Shown here piece after piece: positions 7,771 through 18,275 of a stretch of 64,000 bases of DNA. Numbering within the stretch: the first letter of the stretch is position 1; each line of letters starts with the position of its first letter. This DNA is from Pseudacidovorax sp. Lineage in GTDB: Bacteria; Pseudomonadota; Gammaproteobacteria; Burkholderiales; Burkholderiaceae_C. Location of the stretch: assembly GCF_017991995.1 (NCBI RefSeq), contig NZ_JAGOPN010000004.1, forward strand, positions 124,001-188,000, written 5' to 3'. A program made the translations under genes and the position numbers. The notes below the pieces were generated by a model, which saw only the letters and a program-made list of their open reading frames with translations, was not told the origin of the DNA and ran no database searches.

Positions 7771-8583
7771 TCAGCCGAAGCGCAGCGTGCGCAAGCCCAC
7801 GCTGCGGTCGATCCACACCACCGCCGCCAGCGTCAGCACGATGCTCACCGTGGACACGGCGGCGGCCGTCGGGTCGAAGTCCCAGCGCAGGTAGTCGAAG
7901 AGCTGCAGCGGCAGCGTCGTCATGCCGACGCCCTTGAGCAGCAACGACATGTTGAACAGGTCGAAGGAGATCACGAAGGCGAACAGCGCGCCGGTGATCA
8001 GTCCCGGCTTGATGAGCGGCAGCGTCACGCGCGCGAAGGCCCGCACCGGGGAGGCGCCCAGGCTGCGTGCCGCCTGCTCCAGCGAGGCGTCCTGGTTGTA
8101 GAGCGCCGAGGCCACGTTGGTGAAGACGTAGGGCAGCGTCACCAGCACATGGCCCACCACCAGCCCGAACACGGTGCGCGTGCCGATGCCCGTCGCGTAC
8201 AGGAAGAACAGCAGCGCGATGGCGGTGAGGATCTCCGGCAGCATCAGCGGCATCATGAGCAGCAGCCGCAGCGCCTCGCGCGTGCGCGTGGCATGGCGCA
8301 CCACGTACAGCGCCGCGCCGGTGCCGATCAGTGTGGCCCCCACCGTGGCAGCCGCCGCCAGCGCGAGCGAGGTGCCCATGGCCCGCATGAAGCCCTCGTT
8401 GGCAAAGAGCGCGCCGAACCAGCGCAGCGACAGGCCCTGCGGCGGAAAGGTCAGGAACTCGCCCGCGTTGAGCGACATGAGCACGATCACCACGATCGGC
8501 AGCAGCAGGAAGGCATACACCGCGCCGATGAAGACGCGCAGCAGCGTGTCCATCGCGCGGTCGGCCACCATCGATCCGTTCAT
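7771..8583 (-). CDS. ABC transporter permease, spermidine/putrescine (PotC) type
   Basis: A 270-residue inner-membrane permease with about six hydrophobic segments. The cytoplasmic EAA loop is visible as LEQAARSLGASPVRAFARVTLPLIKPG. It forms a heterodimer with the permease encoded just upstream, and its ATG overlaps that gene's stop by 4 bp (ATGA). With the ATPase at 9482-10609 and the binding protein at 10606-11652 it makes a complete binding-protein-dependent importer of the polyamine/iron/opine class. Substrate is not deducible from sequence; its position in a pyrimidine-linked cluster is noted separately. It is the last gene of the minus-strand cluster. Confidence 0.88.
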   Translation of the reverse strand: MNGSMVADRAMDTLLRVFIGAVYAFLLLPIVVIVLMSLNAGEFLTFPPQGLSLRWFGALFANEGFMRAMGTSLALAAAATVGATLIGTGAALYVVRHATRTREALRLLLMMPLMLPEILTAIALLFFLYATGIGTRTVFGLVVGHVLVTLPYVFTNVASALYNQDASLEQAARSLGASPVRAFARVTLPLIKPGLITGALFAFVISFDLFNMSLLLKGVGMTTLPLQLFDYLRWDFDPTAAAVSTVSIVLTLAAVVWIDRSVGLRTLRFG

Positions 8584-9481
8584 GCCAGTCCCCTCGAAAG
8601 CCGGCGCGTCAGCCGCGCATAGGCGGCCACCGCGAGCATGCCGCAGGCCGTGAGCACCAGCGCCTGCGCGGCGCCCGCGGGCCACTGGAAGTTGTCGATC
8701 AGGCTCTGCACCACCAGCACCGACACCGTCTTGACCTGCGCCCCGCCCAGCATGACCGGTGTGACATAGGCGCTGAGCGTGAGCACGAAGACCAGCACCG
8801 TGCCGGCCTGGATGCCGGGCCACGACAGCGGCAGCGACACGCGCAGGAAGGCGCGCAGCCGCGAGGCACCCAGCGAGCGCGCGGCGGCCTCCAGGCTCGG
8901 GTCGATGCCCTGGATCACGCCCACCAGCGGCAGGATCATGAAGGGCAGGAACACGTGGACGAGCGCGATCGTCACGCCCAGGCGGTTGTTCATCAGCTGC
9001 AGGCCGGTGTCGATCCAGCCGAGGTCGATCAGCGCGCGGTTGATCACGCCGTTGCCCGACAGCAGGATCAGCCAGCCGAAGCTGCGCACCACCACGCCCA
9101 CCAGCAACGGCGAGAGCACCAGCACATACAGCAGCCCCGCCCAGCGCGAGCGGCTGCGCGCCAGGTGGAAGGCCACCGGATAACCCAGCAGCAGGCAGAT
9201 GGGCGTCACCGTCAGGCCCAGCAGCAGCGTGTCGCCCAGCACGCCGAGCAGGTAGCCGTCGGTCAATACGCGCGTGTAGTTGCCCAGCGTGAAGCCCGCG
9301 CCGTAGGGCGCCCCGACGGCCGGCGGGCGCAGGCTCATCAGCACGATGTTCAGGTAGGGCAGCAGCAGGAAGACGCCCAGCAGCACCAGCGCGGGGGCGA
9401 TCAGCCAGAAGGCGCGGCTGCGCGGCGCGGACGCCGCCGTGGCGGCGGGCAGCGCGGTGGGCGCGGCGAGCGTTGACGCGC

Positions 9482-9485
<4 letters not shown>
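8580..9485 (-). CDS. ABC transporter permease, spermidine/putrescine (PotB) type
   Basis: A 301-residue permease. After a short Ala-rich cytoplasmic N-terminus, the first membrane helix starts at AFWLIAPALVLLGVFLLLPYL, and the EAA loop reads LEAAARSLGASRLRAFLRVSLPLSWPG. About six membrane segments in all. Both ends overlap neighbouring genes by 4 bp (ATGA junctions), so the three transporter genes are translationally coupled. Pairs with the 7771-8583 permease. Confidence 0.88.
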
Positions 9486-10605
<1,120 letters not shown>

Positions 10606-10609
<4 letters not shown>

Positions 10610-11652
10610 TTGATTTCCCGGTTCCAGCGATCCGTGATCGCCGGCAGCTGCGGGTTCACCTTCGCCCAGTCGAACTGCACGATGGAGGACATGGCCTTGC
10701 CGCTGATCGGCACGTCGGCGGCCAGCGCCGGCTCCAGCTTCACCTGCGTGTTGGTGGGCGAGGTGAAGAACTCCTTGGCCATCGACTCCTGCACCTCGGG
10801 CCGCAGGATGAAGTTGAGGTACTGGTAGGCCGCTTCCTTGTCGGGCGCGTGCTTGAGGATGTTGAAGGACTGCTCGAAGGCCACCACGCCTTCGCTGGGC
10901 ACCACCATCTCGACCGGCACGCCCTTCTTCTTGAGCGCCACGATCTCGGGGAAGTCGATCACGGCCACGGTGACGTCGCCGCGCGTGAGCATGGTCGACA
11001 GCGTGCCGCTCCAGTCGGCCTGCTGGAAGGGCAGCAGCTTCTTGATCTCGACGAAGGCGCGGTCGATGGCGTCCTGCGAGCCGCCGTAGATCTTGGCGGT
11101 CATCAGCAGGAACAGCATGGCCGCCGTGTTGCCGATCTGGTAGAGGCCGATCTTGCCCTTGAACTCGGGGTTGTTCCAGAGATCGGCCCAGGACTTGGGT
11201 GGCGTCTTGACCAGGTCCTTGCGGTAGCCGATGCCGATGGTGGAGACGATGCCGCGCACGCCGTTGTCGCCCGGGTTGCGCATGTTGGGGTAGACATGGG
11301 CCAGGTTGGGCACCTTGGCGGCGGGGATGGGCTCGAAGTAGCCCTCGCCGCGCACCACGCTGGCGATGTTCTCGTTGACCATGAGCACGCTGTAGGGCGG
11401 CTTCTCGATGCCGGCGGCGCGCAGGTTGGCGATGAAGTTCTTGCCCAGGCCCACATCCAGCGTCGGCTTGACGCCGCTGATCTTCTCGAAGGCGGGCATC
11501 AGATCGGTGCGCCAGAACTTCTCCCAGCGGCCACCGTAGGTGTTGATCACCAGCGGCGCGGCTGCGAGGGAGGGGAAGGCGGGCAGGCCGAGGGCGGCGG
11601 CGGTGCCCAGGCCACGGGCCAGCAGGTCGCGGCGGTTGATCGGAAAGGTCAT
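10606..11652 (-). CDS. Extracellular solute-binding protein of polyamine-type ABC importer
   Basis: A 348-residue periplasmic binding protein. Its N-terminus MTFPINRRDLLARGLGTAAA has a twin-arginine followed by an Ala/Leu-rich segment, so export through Tat is possible. The mature part begins LVINTYGGRWEKFW, typical of PotD/type 2 binding proteins, and contains the SWADLWNNPEFKGKIGL hinge motif of that family. An ATG at 11670 would add six residues; 11652 is preferred because it places the RR motif in the usual position and follows a GGAG. It leads the importer operon directly after the oxygenase gene (39 bp gap). Confidence 0.9.
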
Positions 11653-11691
11653 GACAGCACTCCGGAACATTGAGGGAAGAGGGCGCGGCCT

Positions 11692-12675
11692 TCAGGCCAC
11701 GGCGGCAGGCTCGGCGGGCTTGCGGTAGTCGTAGTTGCGGTTGAGCCGTTCGAGCAGGTAGTCGCCGTAGCGCACCGGCGGGTGCTGCGGCGGATGGGCC
11801 GCATCGGTGCAGGTGGGCAGGCATTCGATGAGCGTGTCCATCGACGGATCGAGGAAGTAGGGCAGCGAGTAGCGGTCGCCGCCCGAGCGGTTGATCACGC
11901 GGTGCGGCGTGGAGACCAGGCGGCCGTTGGTCCAGCGCGCCAGCATGTCGCCCACGTTGAGCACATAGGTGTCGGGAATGGGCGGTGCCTCGATCCAGTC
12001 GCCGCCGCGTGGGCGCACCTGCAGGCCGCCGGAGTTGTCCTGCGCCAGCAGCGTGATGATTCCGTAGTCGGTGTGCGGGGCGGAGCCGATCTGCTCGTCC
12101 TCGGCGGGCGGCTGCGGCGGATAGTGCAGGGCGCGCAGGAAGGTGGTGGGGTGGGCGAAGTGGTGGTCCAGTGCCGTGGCCGGCAGGCCCAGCGCCAGCG
12201 CGATCAGGCGCACGATGTGGCGGCCCAGCGCATCCACCTCACGCACGTAGGCCAGCATGGCGGGCTTGAAGCCCGGCAGCCAGTCGGGCCACTGGTTGGG
12301 GCCCTGCATGGGCAGGCCCGCGAGCAGGCCGGGGTCGTCGGGCGGCAGCTCGTGCATCAGCATCAGCGACTCGCTCATGTTGGGCCGCGTCACCTTGGCC
12401 ACGGTGGAGGTGACGATGGTGGAGCTGGCCATGCCCATGTAGCCGCGGTGGAAGGCGTTGATGGCCAGCGACTGCTTTTGCGCCAGCGTGGAGGCATGGA
12501 ACTCGCGCGACGCGGCGAAGGCGGCCTCGCGCGTGGCCGGTGCCACGTTGTGACCGGCGATGTAGGCGAAGCCGATCCGGCTCAGGGCCTCGAACAGTTC
12601 GCGTGCGCTGCGCTGCGCAGCGGGGGTATCGGCGTCGAGGCTGCCCTGCAGGTCGACGATGGGAATGTGCTTCAT
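11692..12675 (-). CDS. Isopenicillin N synthase-like Fe(II)/2-oxoglutarate oxygenase (first of two)
   Basis: A 327-residue non-haem iron oxygenase. The N-terminal DIOX_N domain starts IPIVDLQGSL. The iron-binding facial triad is visible as HTD in SAPHTDYGIITLL and the distal His in STPHRVIN; the 2-oxoglutarate-binding Arg is in DRYSLPYF. The same fold contains plant dioxygenases and fungal thymine 7-hydroxylase. Start ATG overlaps the stop of the isochorismatase-like gene (ATGA). The gene lies in a cluster preceded by a RutR-like operator, so a nucleobase-related substrate is a reasonable inference, but nothing in the sequence proves it. Confidence 0.88.
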   Translation of the reverse strand: MKHIPIVDLQGSLDADTPAAQRSARELFEALSRIGFAYIAGHNVAPATREAAFAASREFHASTLAQKQSLAINAFHRGYMGMASSTIVTSTVAKVTRPNMSESLMLMHELPPDDPGLLAGLPMQGPNQWPDWLPGFKPAMLAYVREVDALGRHIVRLIALALGLPATALDHHFAHPTTFLRALHYPPQPPAEDEQIGSAPHTDYGIITLLAQDNSGGLQVRPRGGDWIEAPPIPDTYVLNVGDMLARWTNGRLVSTPHRVINRSGGDRYSLPYFLDPSMDTLIECLPTCTDAAHPPQHPPVRYGDYLLERLNRNYDYRKPAEPAAVA

Positions 12676-13379
12676 GACAGGGTCTTGTTCGAAGGGTTGA
12701 GGGCGCGCTGACGCCACACGGCCAGCAGCTCGGCCGAATCCATCACCAGCCCCAGGTGCAGCGACACCATGGCCAGGGCGGCCTGCTCCAGCGGTTCGTC
12801 GGTGCCGCGCACCAGGTCCTGCAGCACGATCACGCGGTAGTTGCGGTTGTTGGCGTCGAAGGCGGTGTTGAGCACGCAGCAGTCGGTGAAGCCGCCGTCC
12901 AGCACCACGGTCTCGATGCGCTGGTTACGCAGCAGGAAGTCCAGGTCGGTGGGATAGAAGGACGACAGGCGGCGCTTGTTCTCCACCTTCAGGTCGCCCG
13001 GCTCGACACGCGTGACCCACTCGGTCCAGGGCGAGCCCTCGATGGCATGCGCGTCGGCATTGGGAATGGGACCGACATGCAAGGGAAAGGTGCGCCGCCA
13101 TGCGGCCGGGATGCCGTCGATGTCGTCGGCACCGCCCTCGCGCAGCACCGACTTGACGTGCACGATGCGCCCGCCCAGCGCGCGCACTTGGTCGTGGAAG
13201 GCATCGATGGGGGCCACCACGTCGCGCGCCCGCGGGGCGGGGCAGGGGCAGTCGGGCGAATCGTCCAGGTGGCCGCGGTGCATGTCGATCGAGAGCACGG
13301 CGGTGCGGGACAGGTCCAGGTAGTCGGCGAACTGGGCCGGGTCCAGCTCGCGCGGCTGGTTGTAGACATAGGCACGCAT
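12672..13379 (-). CDS. Isochorismatase-like cysteine hydrolase
   Basis: A 235-residue member of the cysteine hydrolase superfamily that includes RutB, N-carbamoylsarcosine amidase and nicotinamidase. The catalytic triad can be read as Asp in LSIDMHRGHLDD, Lys in VENKRRLSSFYPTDL and Cys in GGFTDCCVLNTAFDA. A cis-peptide-type LDGGFTDCCV segment precedes the nucleophile. It sits between the two oxygenase/importer blocks, with TGATG and ATGA overlaps to its neighbours. By family it should hydrolyse a C-N bond of an amide or carbamoyl compound; as a paralogue of RutB in the same locus it may act on a ureido intermediate (inference). Confidence 0.85.
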   Translation of the reverse strand: MRAYVYNQPRELDPAQFADYLDLSRTAVLSIDMHRGHLDDSPDCPCPAPRARDVVAPIDAFHDQVRALGGRIVHVKSVLREGGADDIDGIPAAWRRTFPLHVGPIPNADAHAIEGSPWTEWVTRVEPGDLKVENKRRLSSFYPTDLDFLLRNQRIETVVLDGGFTDCCVLNTAFDANNRNYRVIVLQDLVRGTDEPLEQAALAMVSLHLGLVMDSAELLAVWRQRALNPSNKTLS

Positions 13380-14323
13380 CAGCGCCGCTCCTCTCGCAGA
13401 TAGGGTTGACCGAGGGCGCCGGGCTCGTCGTGCACGGCCTGGCCGCCGCGGCGCGCCAGGGCTACCCACACCATCACGCCCAGCGTGACGACATAGGGCG
13501 TCATCAGCACGAAGTACTGCGGCAGCTGCACGCCCGCCGCGGCCAGCTGGGGGATCAGCGCCTCGATGCATCCGAAGAGCAGCGCGCCCGCCAGCGCCCG
13601 CCAGGGCGACCAGCGCGCGAAGATCACCAGCGCCACCGCGATCCAGCCGCGCCCGCCCGTCATGCCCGCGATCCACAGCTTGGTGCCCACCACCGAGATG
13701 TAGGCCCCCGCCAGCCCCACCAGCGCCGAGCCCGCCACCACCGCGCCGAAGCGCCACAGCGGCACCGAGATGCCGGCCGCATCGGCGGCCTGCGGGTTCT
13801 CGCCCACCGCGCGCAGCCGCAGGCCGGGCGTGCTGCGATTGAGCCAGTGCACCGCGGCCCAGAACAGCAGCGGCACCAGGTACACGATCAGGTTCTGGTT
13901 GAAGAGGCGGCCCACCAGCGGCAGCTCGGACAGCAGCGGGATCGGCAGTGCCCCGAAGCTGCTCACCGGCTTGTTGGTCCAGTCGAACACCGTGCCCAGC
14001 AGGCTGGTCAGGCCCTGGCAGAAGAAGACCAGCGCCAGCCCGGCAATGACCTGCTGGATGCGCAGCACGATCACCATGAAGGCGAAGAGCAGCGACACGA
14101 CGGCCGCCGCCAGCATGGCCAGCGGCAGCGCGATGGCCGCGTCGTGAAAGGCCAGCATGGCGCCGATGCCGGCCAGCGCGCCGACCAGCATCAGCCCCTC
14201 GGCGCCCAGCGACAGCACGCCCGCGCGCTCGCTCAGGATCAGGCCGAGCGCGGCCAGCGCATAGGGCACGGCGAAGTCGGGCGCATTGCCCAGCCAGTTG
14301 GTGGCGATGGCGAGCAGGTCCAT
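13379..14323 (-). CDS. BMP-type nucleoside ABC transporter permease (second)
   Basis: A 314-residue permease of the branched-chain/ribose type used with BMP-family binding proteins. The diagnostic N-terminal ALGLILSERAGVLSLGAEGLMLVGA stretch is present, followed by about eight hydrophobic segments and the cytoplasmic LRLRAVGENPQAADAAGI loop. It forms the channel with the 14325-15455 product. Only one base separates the two permease genes, and the stop overlaps the next ATG. Confidence 0.92.
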   Translation of the reverse strand: MDLLAIATNWLGNAPDFAVPYALAALGLILSERAGVLSLGAEGLMLVGALAGIGAMLAFHDAAIALPLAMLAAAVVSLLFAFMVIVLRIQQVIAGLALVFFCQGLTSLLGTVFDWTNKPVSSFGALPIPLLSELPLVGRLFNQNLIVYLVPLLFWAAVHWLNRSTPGLRLRAVGENPQAADAAGISVPLWRFGAVVAGSALVGLAGAYISVVGTKLWIAGMTGGRGWIAVALVIFARWSPWRALAGALLFGCIEALIPQLAAAGVQLPQYFVLMTPYVVTLGVMVWVALARRGGQAVHDEPGALGQPYLREERR

Positions 14324-14324
14324 G

Positions 14325-15455
14325 TCAGCTGCCTTTTGCGGATGCGATCCGCCGCAGGCGATGGCGGATGAAGAAGTCCGACGAGGCGACGCAGATGACC
14401 AGGATGGCCTGGATCAGCTGCACCATCGCGAAGGGGATCTGGTAGAAGACCTGCAGGTTGCGGCCCGCCACGAAGAGCATGGCGATCAGCACCGCCACCA
14501 CGCTGGCCGCGAGCGGGTTGTTGCGCGCCAGGAAGGCGATCAGGATGCCCGAGAAACCGTAGCCTACGTAGAAGGCCTGCGTGAGCCGGCCTTCCTGCCC
14601 CGTCACCACGACGAAGCCGGCCAGCCCCGCCAGCGCGCCCGACAGCAGTACCGCCGTGAGCACCATGCGCGCCACCGGCACACCCAGGGCCCGCGCCACG
14701 CGCGGGTTGGCGTCGACGAAGCGCAGGTACAGGCCCGCGCGGCTCAGGCCCGTGAACCAGGTGGCCAGCAGCGCGGCCAGCACGGCCAGGCCGATGGCCG
14801 CGGTGCTGACGTTGCCGAACCATTCGGGCAAGCGCTCGAAGGCGCGGAACTGCGGCGAGTAGGGAAAGGAATCCTTCGGATCCTTCCAGGCGCCGTAGAC
14901 CAGGTGCAGCAGGAAGTTGCCCGCCACGTAGTTGAGCATCAGCGAGGCGATGATCTCGTTCACGGCCAGCCGCAGCTTGAGCAGCGCCGGCGCCAGCGCC
15001 CAGAGCATGCCCATCGCCATGGCCACGGCGCCCATTAGCGGCAGCCGCAGCGCGGCCGGGCCGATGTCGAACATCGACACCGCCGTCGCGCCGATGGCGC
15101 CGAAGATCATCTGGCCTTCCAGCCCCAGGTTCCAGAAGCGGGCGCGGAAGGCGATGGCGGCGCCGATGCCCACCAGGACCATGGGCGCGGCCTGGAAGAG
15201 CACGGCCAGCAGGCTCTGCCGATCCACCAGCGTCTGCATGATGAACTCGTTGAGCAGCTCGTCGGCCGGCACGCCCGCGGCCACCAGGATCGCGGCCGAG
15301 ATGGCCAGCCCGACGACCACCGCCAACGCGAGGATCAGCGCCTGCCGGGGCAGGCCCATCTGCTGGCGCAGCTCCAGCGTGTAGCGGCGCGCGAAGAGGG
15401 GCACGTGCCGCGCGCGTGCTTCCGGGGCGGCAGCGTCGAGCGCGGCATCAGTCAT
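14325..15455 (-). CDS. BMP-type nucleoside ABC transporter permease (first)
   Basis: A 376-residue permease. A charged N-terminus of about 35 residues precedes the first helix (ALILALAVVVGLAISAAIL). The family signature AFRARFWNLGLEGQMIFGAI is present, as is the cytoplasmic loop LYLRFVDANPRVARALGVPVARM. It overlaps the upstream ATPase gene by 8 bp. The set (two permeases, double ATPase, BMP binding protein) is the standard arrangement of nucleoside importers such as those for purine and pyrimidine nucleosides. Confidence 0.92.
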   Translation of the reverse strand: MTDAALDAAAPEARARHVPLFARRYTLELRQQMGLPRQALILALAVVVGLAISAAILVAAGVPADELLNEFIMQTLVDRQSLLAVLFQAAPMVLVGIGAAIAFRARFWNLGLEGQMIFGAIGATAVSMFDIGPAALRLPLMGAVAMAMGMLWALAPALLKLRLAVNEIIASLMLNYVAGNFLLHLVYGAWKDPKDSFPYSPQFRAFERLPEWFGNVSTAAIGLAVLAALLATWFTGLSRAGLYLRFVDANPRVARALGVPVARMVLTAVLLSGALAGLAGFVVVTGQEGRLTQAFYVGYGFSGILIAFLARNNPLAASVVAVLIAMLFVAGRNLQVFYQIPFAMVQLIQAILVICVASSDFFIRHRLRRIASAKGS

Positions 15456-16953
15456 GGTTCACCATGGCTTGGCCGACCGCCTGGCGGTCGGCGGGTTGAT
15501 CGAACTCGGCCACGATGCGTCCGCGCGCCATCACGCCCACGCGGTCGGCCAGCGCGAGCACCTCGTCCAGGTCCTCGCTGATGAGCAGCACGGCCGCGCC
15601 AGCGTCGCGCGCGGCGCGCAGGCGCGCATGCACCTCGGCACCGGCGCGCACATCCAGGCCGCGGCTGGGGCTGTGGGCCAGCACCAGGCGCGGGGCGCGG
15701 CCGAACTCGCGCGCCAGCACCAGCTTCTGCGCATTGCCACCCGACAGCAACGCGGCCTTCTGGTTGAGGTGCCGCACGCCCTGCACGTCGAAGGCCTGCA
15801 CGGCCTCGCGCGTGTCGGCGGCCATGCGGGCGCGGTCCAGCCGCCAGGCCGGGCCGTAGCGGCCGGCCTGTACCTGGCCGATGCCGAAGTTCTCCACCAC
15901 CGACAGGCCGCCCGCGAGCGCGAGGCCGTAGCGGTCCGCCGGGATGGCGGCGAAGTGCGGCAGGCGGCCAGTCGCGGCCCCGCCTTCGCCTGCCAGCGCA
16001 ATCGTGCCTTCCAGCCCCTCGGCCATGCCCATCAGCGCCTCGGCCAGTTCGCCCTGGCCGTTGCCACCGACGCCGGCCAGGCCGTAGATCTGGCCCGCAT
16101 GCAGCGTCAGGTCCACGCCGTCCAGCGCCTGGCGGCCGTTCGCATGCAGGCGCAGCCCGCGCACGGTCAGCAGCGGTGCGCCGCCCATGGTGGGTTCGGT
16201 GGCTGCCTCGCGGGCCGCGACCGACTGGCCCACGGTCAGACGCACCAGCTCTTCGATGGGTGTGGCCTTGGGGTCCACCGTGGCCACCGTACGGCCGCCG
16301 CGCATCACCGTCACGCGGTCGGCCCAGGTCTTCACGTCGGCCATCTTGTGCGTCACCAGCGCCACCGCGGCGCCCTGCCGCGACAGCGCATGCACCGTGG
16401 CCAGCAGGCGCTCGGCCTCCTGGTCGGTGAGCACGGCCGTGGGCTCGTCCAGGATCAGGATGCGCGCGCCCGCCAGCAGCACCTTGAGGATCTCCACGCG
16501 CTGCTGCTCGGCGATGGAAAGGCGCTCCACGCGCGCGCGCGGGTCGATGGCGAAGCCCAGCTCAGCCGCCCGTGCGGCGATCTCTTGCTCCAGCTGCACC
16601 ATGCGCCGCCGGTGGCTGCCCTCGGCGTGCGCGAGCGGATGCCCCAGCAGGATGTTCTCGGCCACCGTGAACGGCCGCACCAGCTTGAAGTGCTGGTGCA
16701 CCATGCCGATGTGCAGCGCCGCCGCCGCGCGCGGCCCTGCCAGCCGCACCGGGTTGTCGTCCACCAGCAGCTCGCCCTGCTCGGGCGCATACAGCCCGGC
16801 GGCGATGTTCATCAGCGAGGACTTGCCCGCGCCGTTCTCCCCCAGCAGCGCATGCACCTCACCCCAGCGCGCAGCAAATGACGCGTCCGTCAGGGCCTTG
16901 AACCCATCGAAGGACTTGTGAATGCCGACAAGGCGCAGAGCGTCAACAGTCAT
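15448..16953 (-). CDS. BMP-type nucleoside ABC transporter, tandem ATP-binding protein
   Basis: A 501-residue protein with two ABC domains. The first has an intact Walker A (GENGAGKSS), a variant signature LSIAEQQRVEIL and Walker B ILILDEPTAVLT. The second is degenerate in the way typical of ribose/nucleoside ATPases: its Walker A reads GVGGNGQGE with Gln for Lys, signature LSGGNAQKLVLAREF, and a Walker B of LVLAHSPSRGLD lacking the usual Asp-Glu. Hydrolysis is therefore expected mainly at one site. The ATG at 16953 is chosen because MTVDALRLVGIHKSF is the normal family start; the upstream frame runs into a dispersed repeat. Confidence 0.93.
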   Translation of the reverse strand: MTVDALRLVGIHKSFDGFKALTDASFAARWGEVHALLGENGAGKSSLMNIAAGLYAPEQGELLVDDNPVRLAGPRAAAALHIGMVHQHFKLVRPFTVAENILLGHPLAHAEGSHRRRMVQLEQEIAARAAELGFAIDPRARVERLSIAEQQRVEILKVLLAGARILILDEPTAVLTDQEAERLLATVHALSRQGAAVALVTHKMADVKTWADRVTVMRGGRTVATVDPKATPIEELVRLTVGQSVAAREAATEPTMGGAPLLTVRGLRLHANGRQALDGVDLTLHAGQIYGLAGVGGNGQGELAEALMGMAEGLEGTIALAGEGGAATGRLPHFAAIPADRYGLALAGGLSVVENFGIGQVQAGRYGPAWRLDRARMAADTREAVQAFDVQGVRHLNQKAALLSGGNAQKLVLAREFGRAPRLVLAHSPSRGLDVRAGAEVHARLRAARDAGAAVLLISEDLDEVLALADRVGVMARGRIVAEFDQPADRQAVGQAMVNHD

Positions 16954-16988
16954 CAGCGTATGAAGAGAAAAGGGACCGCCGGCAGCCG

Positions 16989-17069
16989 CCGCGGAACTGG
17001 CTTTGCCAGGCCGCAGGCGGCGCCCCCGGAAGGGGGTTGGCGGAGCGCGCAGCGCGCAGCCTGGGGGCG
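16989..17069 (-). repeat. Dispersed intergenic repeat, copy 2
   Basis: Begins CCGCGGAACTGGCTTTGCCA and contains the hairpin-forming CCCCCGGAAGGGGG, then TTGGCGGAGCGCG and ends CCTGGGGGCG. It is clearly homologous to 6155-6241 and in the same orientation. It fills nearly all of the 118-bp gap between the binding-protein gene and the ATPase gene, so it may act as an mRNA stabilising or attenuating hairpin within the operon. Confidence 0.85.
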
Positions 17070-17071
17070 AT

Positions 17072-18169
17072 TCATTTCTGCGTGACCACGCCCTTGACGA
17101 ACCAGTCCATCTTCCAGAGGTCCGCATCCGACAGCACGGCGCCTGCGGCCACGCGCTCCTTGCCGTCGCGGTCCTTCAGCGGGCCGGCGTAGACCTGCTT
17201 GCCCTTCAGGATGGCTTCGCGCTCGGCCTGGATGACCTTGACTTTGTCGGCCGGCACCGCCGGGCCGAAGCCGGCGATGTCAGTGCCGCCACCACTCATC
17301 GGGATGAAGGCGCCATAGGGTTCGGGCTTCCAGTTGCCCGCGATGATCTTCTTGAGCTCGGGCACCAGAAAGCGGTCCCACACCCACACCGACGAGCACA
17401 GCGTGGCCTTGGGCGCGAACTGCCGCAGGTCGCGGTGGTGGCCGGTGCCGTACACGCCGCGCTCCTGCGCGACGATCTGCGGCGTGGGCGAATCGACGTG
17501 CTGGCCGATCACGTCGGCGCCCTGGTCGATCAGCGCGGTGGCGGCGGCGCGTTCCTTGACCGGATCGTTCCAGGTGCCGGTGTAGATCACGTTCACCGTG
17601 GCGTTGGGGTTCATCTTCTGCGCACCCAGCGCGAAGGCGTTGATGGTCCAGTTCACCACGCCGAAGGGGTTGGCGGCCACGAAGCCCAGCTTGCCCGTCT
17701 TGCTGGCCGCGCCGGCGGCCATGCCGCACAGGTACTGGCTCTCGTAGGTGCGGCCATAGAAGGATTCGAGGTTCGGCCCGTTGGTGGTGCCCGAGCCGTT
17801 GAGGAAGGCCACCTTGGGGTACTTGGCCGCCAGGTCCTTCATGGCGTCGGACTGGCCGAAGGCGGTGCCGATCACGATGTTGGCGCCGCGCGAGATGAAG
17901 CGCTCGGCCGCCGGCTTGATGACCGAGGCGTCCTCGCCCACGTTCTCCACGAACTGGATCTTCTGGCCGAGGGCGGCCTCAATCTTCACGCGCGCCTCGT
18001 CGAAGGCCTGCGTCCAGCCGCCGTCGTTCTTGGGGCCGTAGTACAGCATCGCGATGACGGGCTTGCCGCTCAGGCTGAAGCCGGCCTGGGCATAGGCGGT
18101 GCCGGCCGACAGCAGCACGGCGGCGCCGGCCAGAGCCACGCTCATGCGGGGAAAGCGCTTGGACAACAT
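17072..18169 (-). CDS. BMP family ABC transporter substrate-binding protein
   Basis: A 365-residue periplasmic protein of the basic membrane protein (BMP/PnrA) family, which binds nucleosides or related compounds. The signal peptide is MLSKRFPRMSVALAGAAVLLSAGTAYAQA. The family motifs are NDGGWTQAFDEA near the N-terminus, GEDASVIKPAAERFISRGANIVIG and FLNGSGTT. A GGAGG site lies six bases before the ATG at 18169. It supplies ligand to the importer encoded by the next three genes. A 106-bp gap with a purine-rich stretch separates it from the upstream VOC gene. Confidence 0.93.
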   Translation of the reverse strand: MLSKRFPRMSVALAGAAVLLSAGTAYAQAGFSLSGKPVIAMLYYGPKNDGGWTQAFDEARVKIEAALGQKIQFVENVGEDASVIKPAAERFISRGANIVIGTAFGQSDAMKDLAAKYPKVAFLNGSGTTNGPNLESFYGRTYESQYLCGMAAGAASKTGKLGFVAANPFGVVNWTINAFALGAQKMNPNATVNVIYTGTWNDPVKERAAATALIDQGADVIGQHVDSPTPQIVAQERGVYGTGHHRDLRQFAPKATLCSSVWVWDRFLVPELKKIIAGNWKPEPYGAFIPMSGGGTDIAGFGPAVPADKVKVIQAEREAILKGKQVYAGPLKDRDGKERVAAGAVLSDADLWKMDWFVKGVVTQK

Positions 18170-18275
18170 GGAGACCTCCAGGAGGAAGGAAGAGGGGAGA
18201 GGAAGGAAAGAAGCGGAAAGGTGAAAAAGCACGAACAGTGCCGCCCCGGCATCGGCCGGTCGGGCGGCCGGCGCG

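Noticed and set aside
18179..18225. Purine-rich GGAGGAAGGAAGAGG-type stretch as a regulatory element
   Set aside because: It is simple polypurine sequence between two genes; nothing marks it as a binding site or structured RNA.
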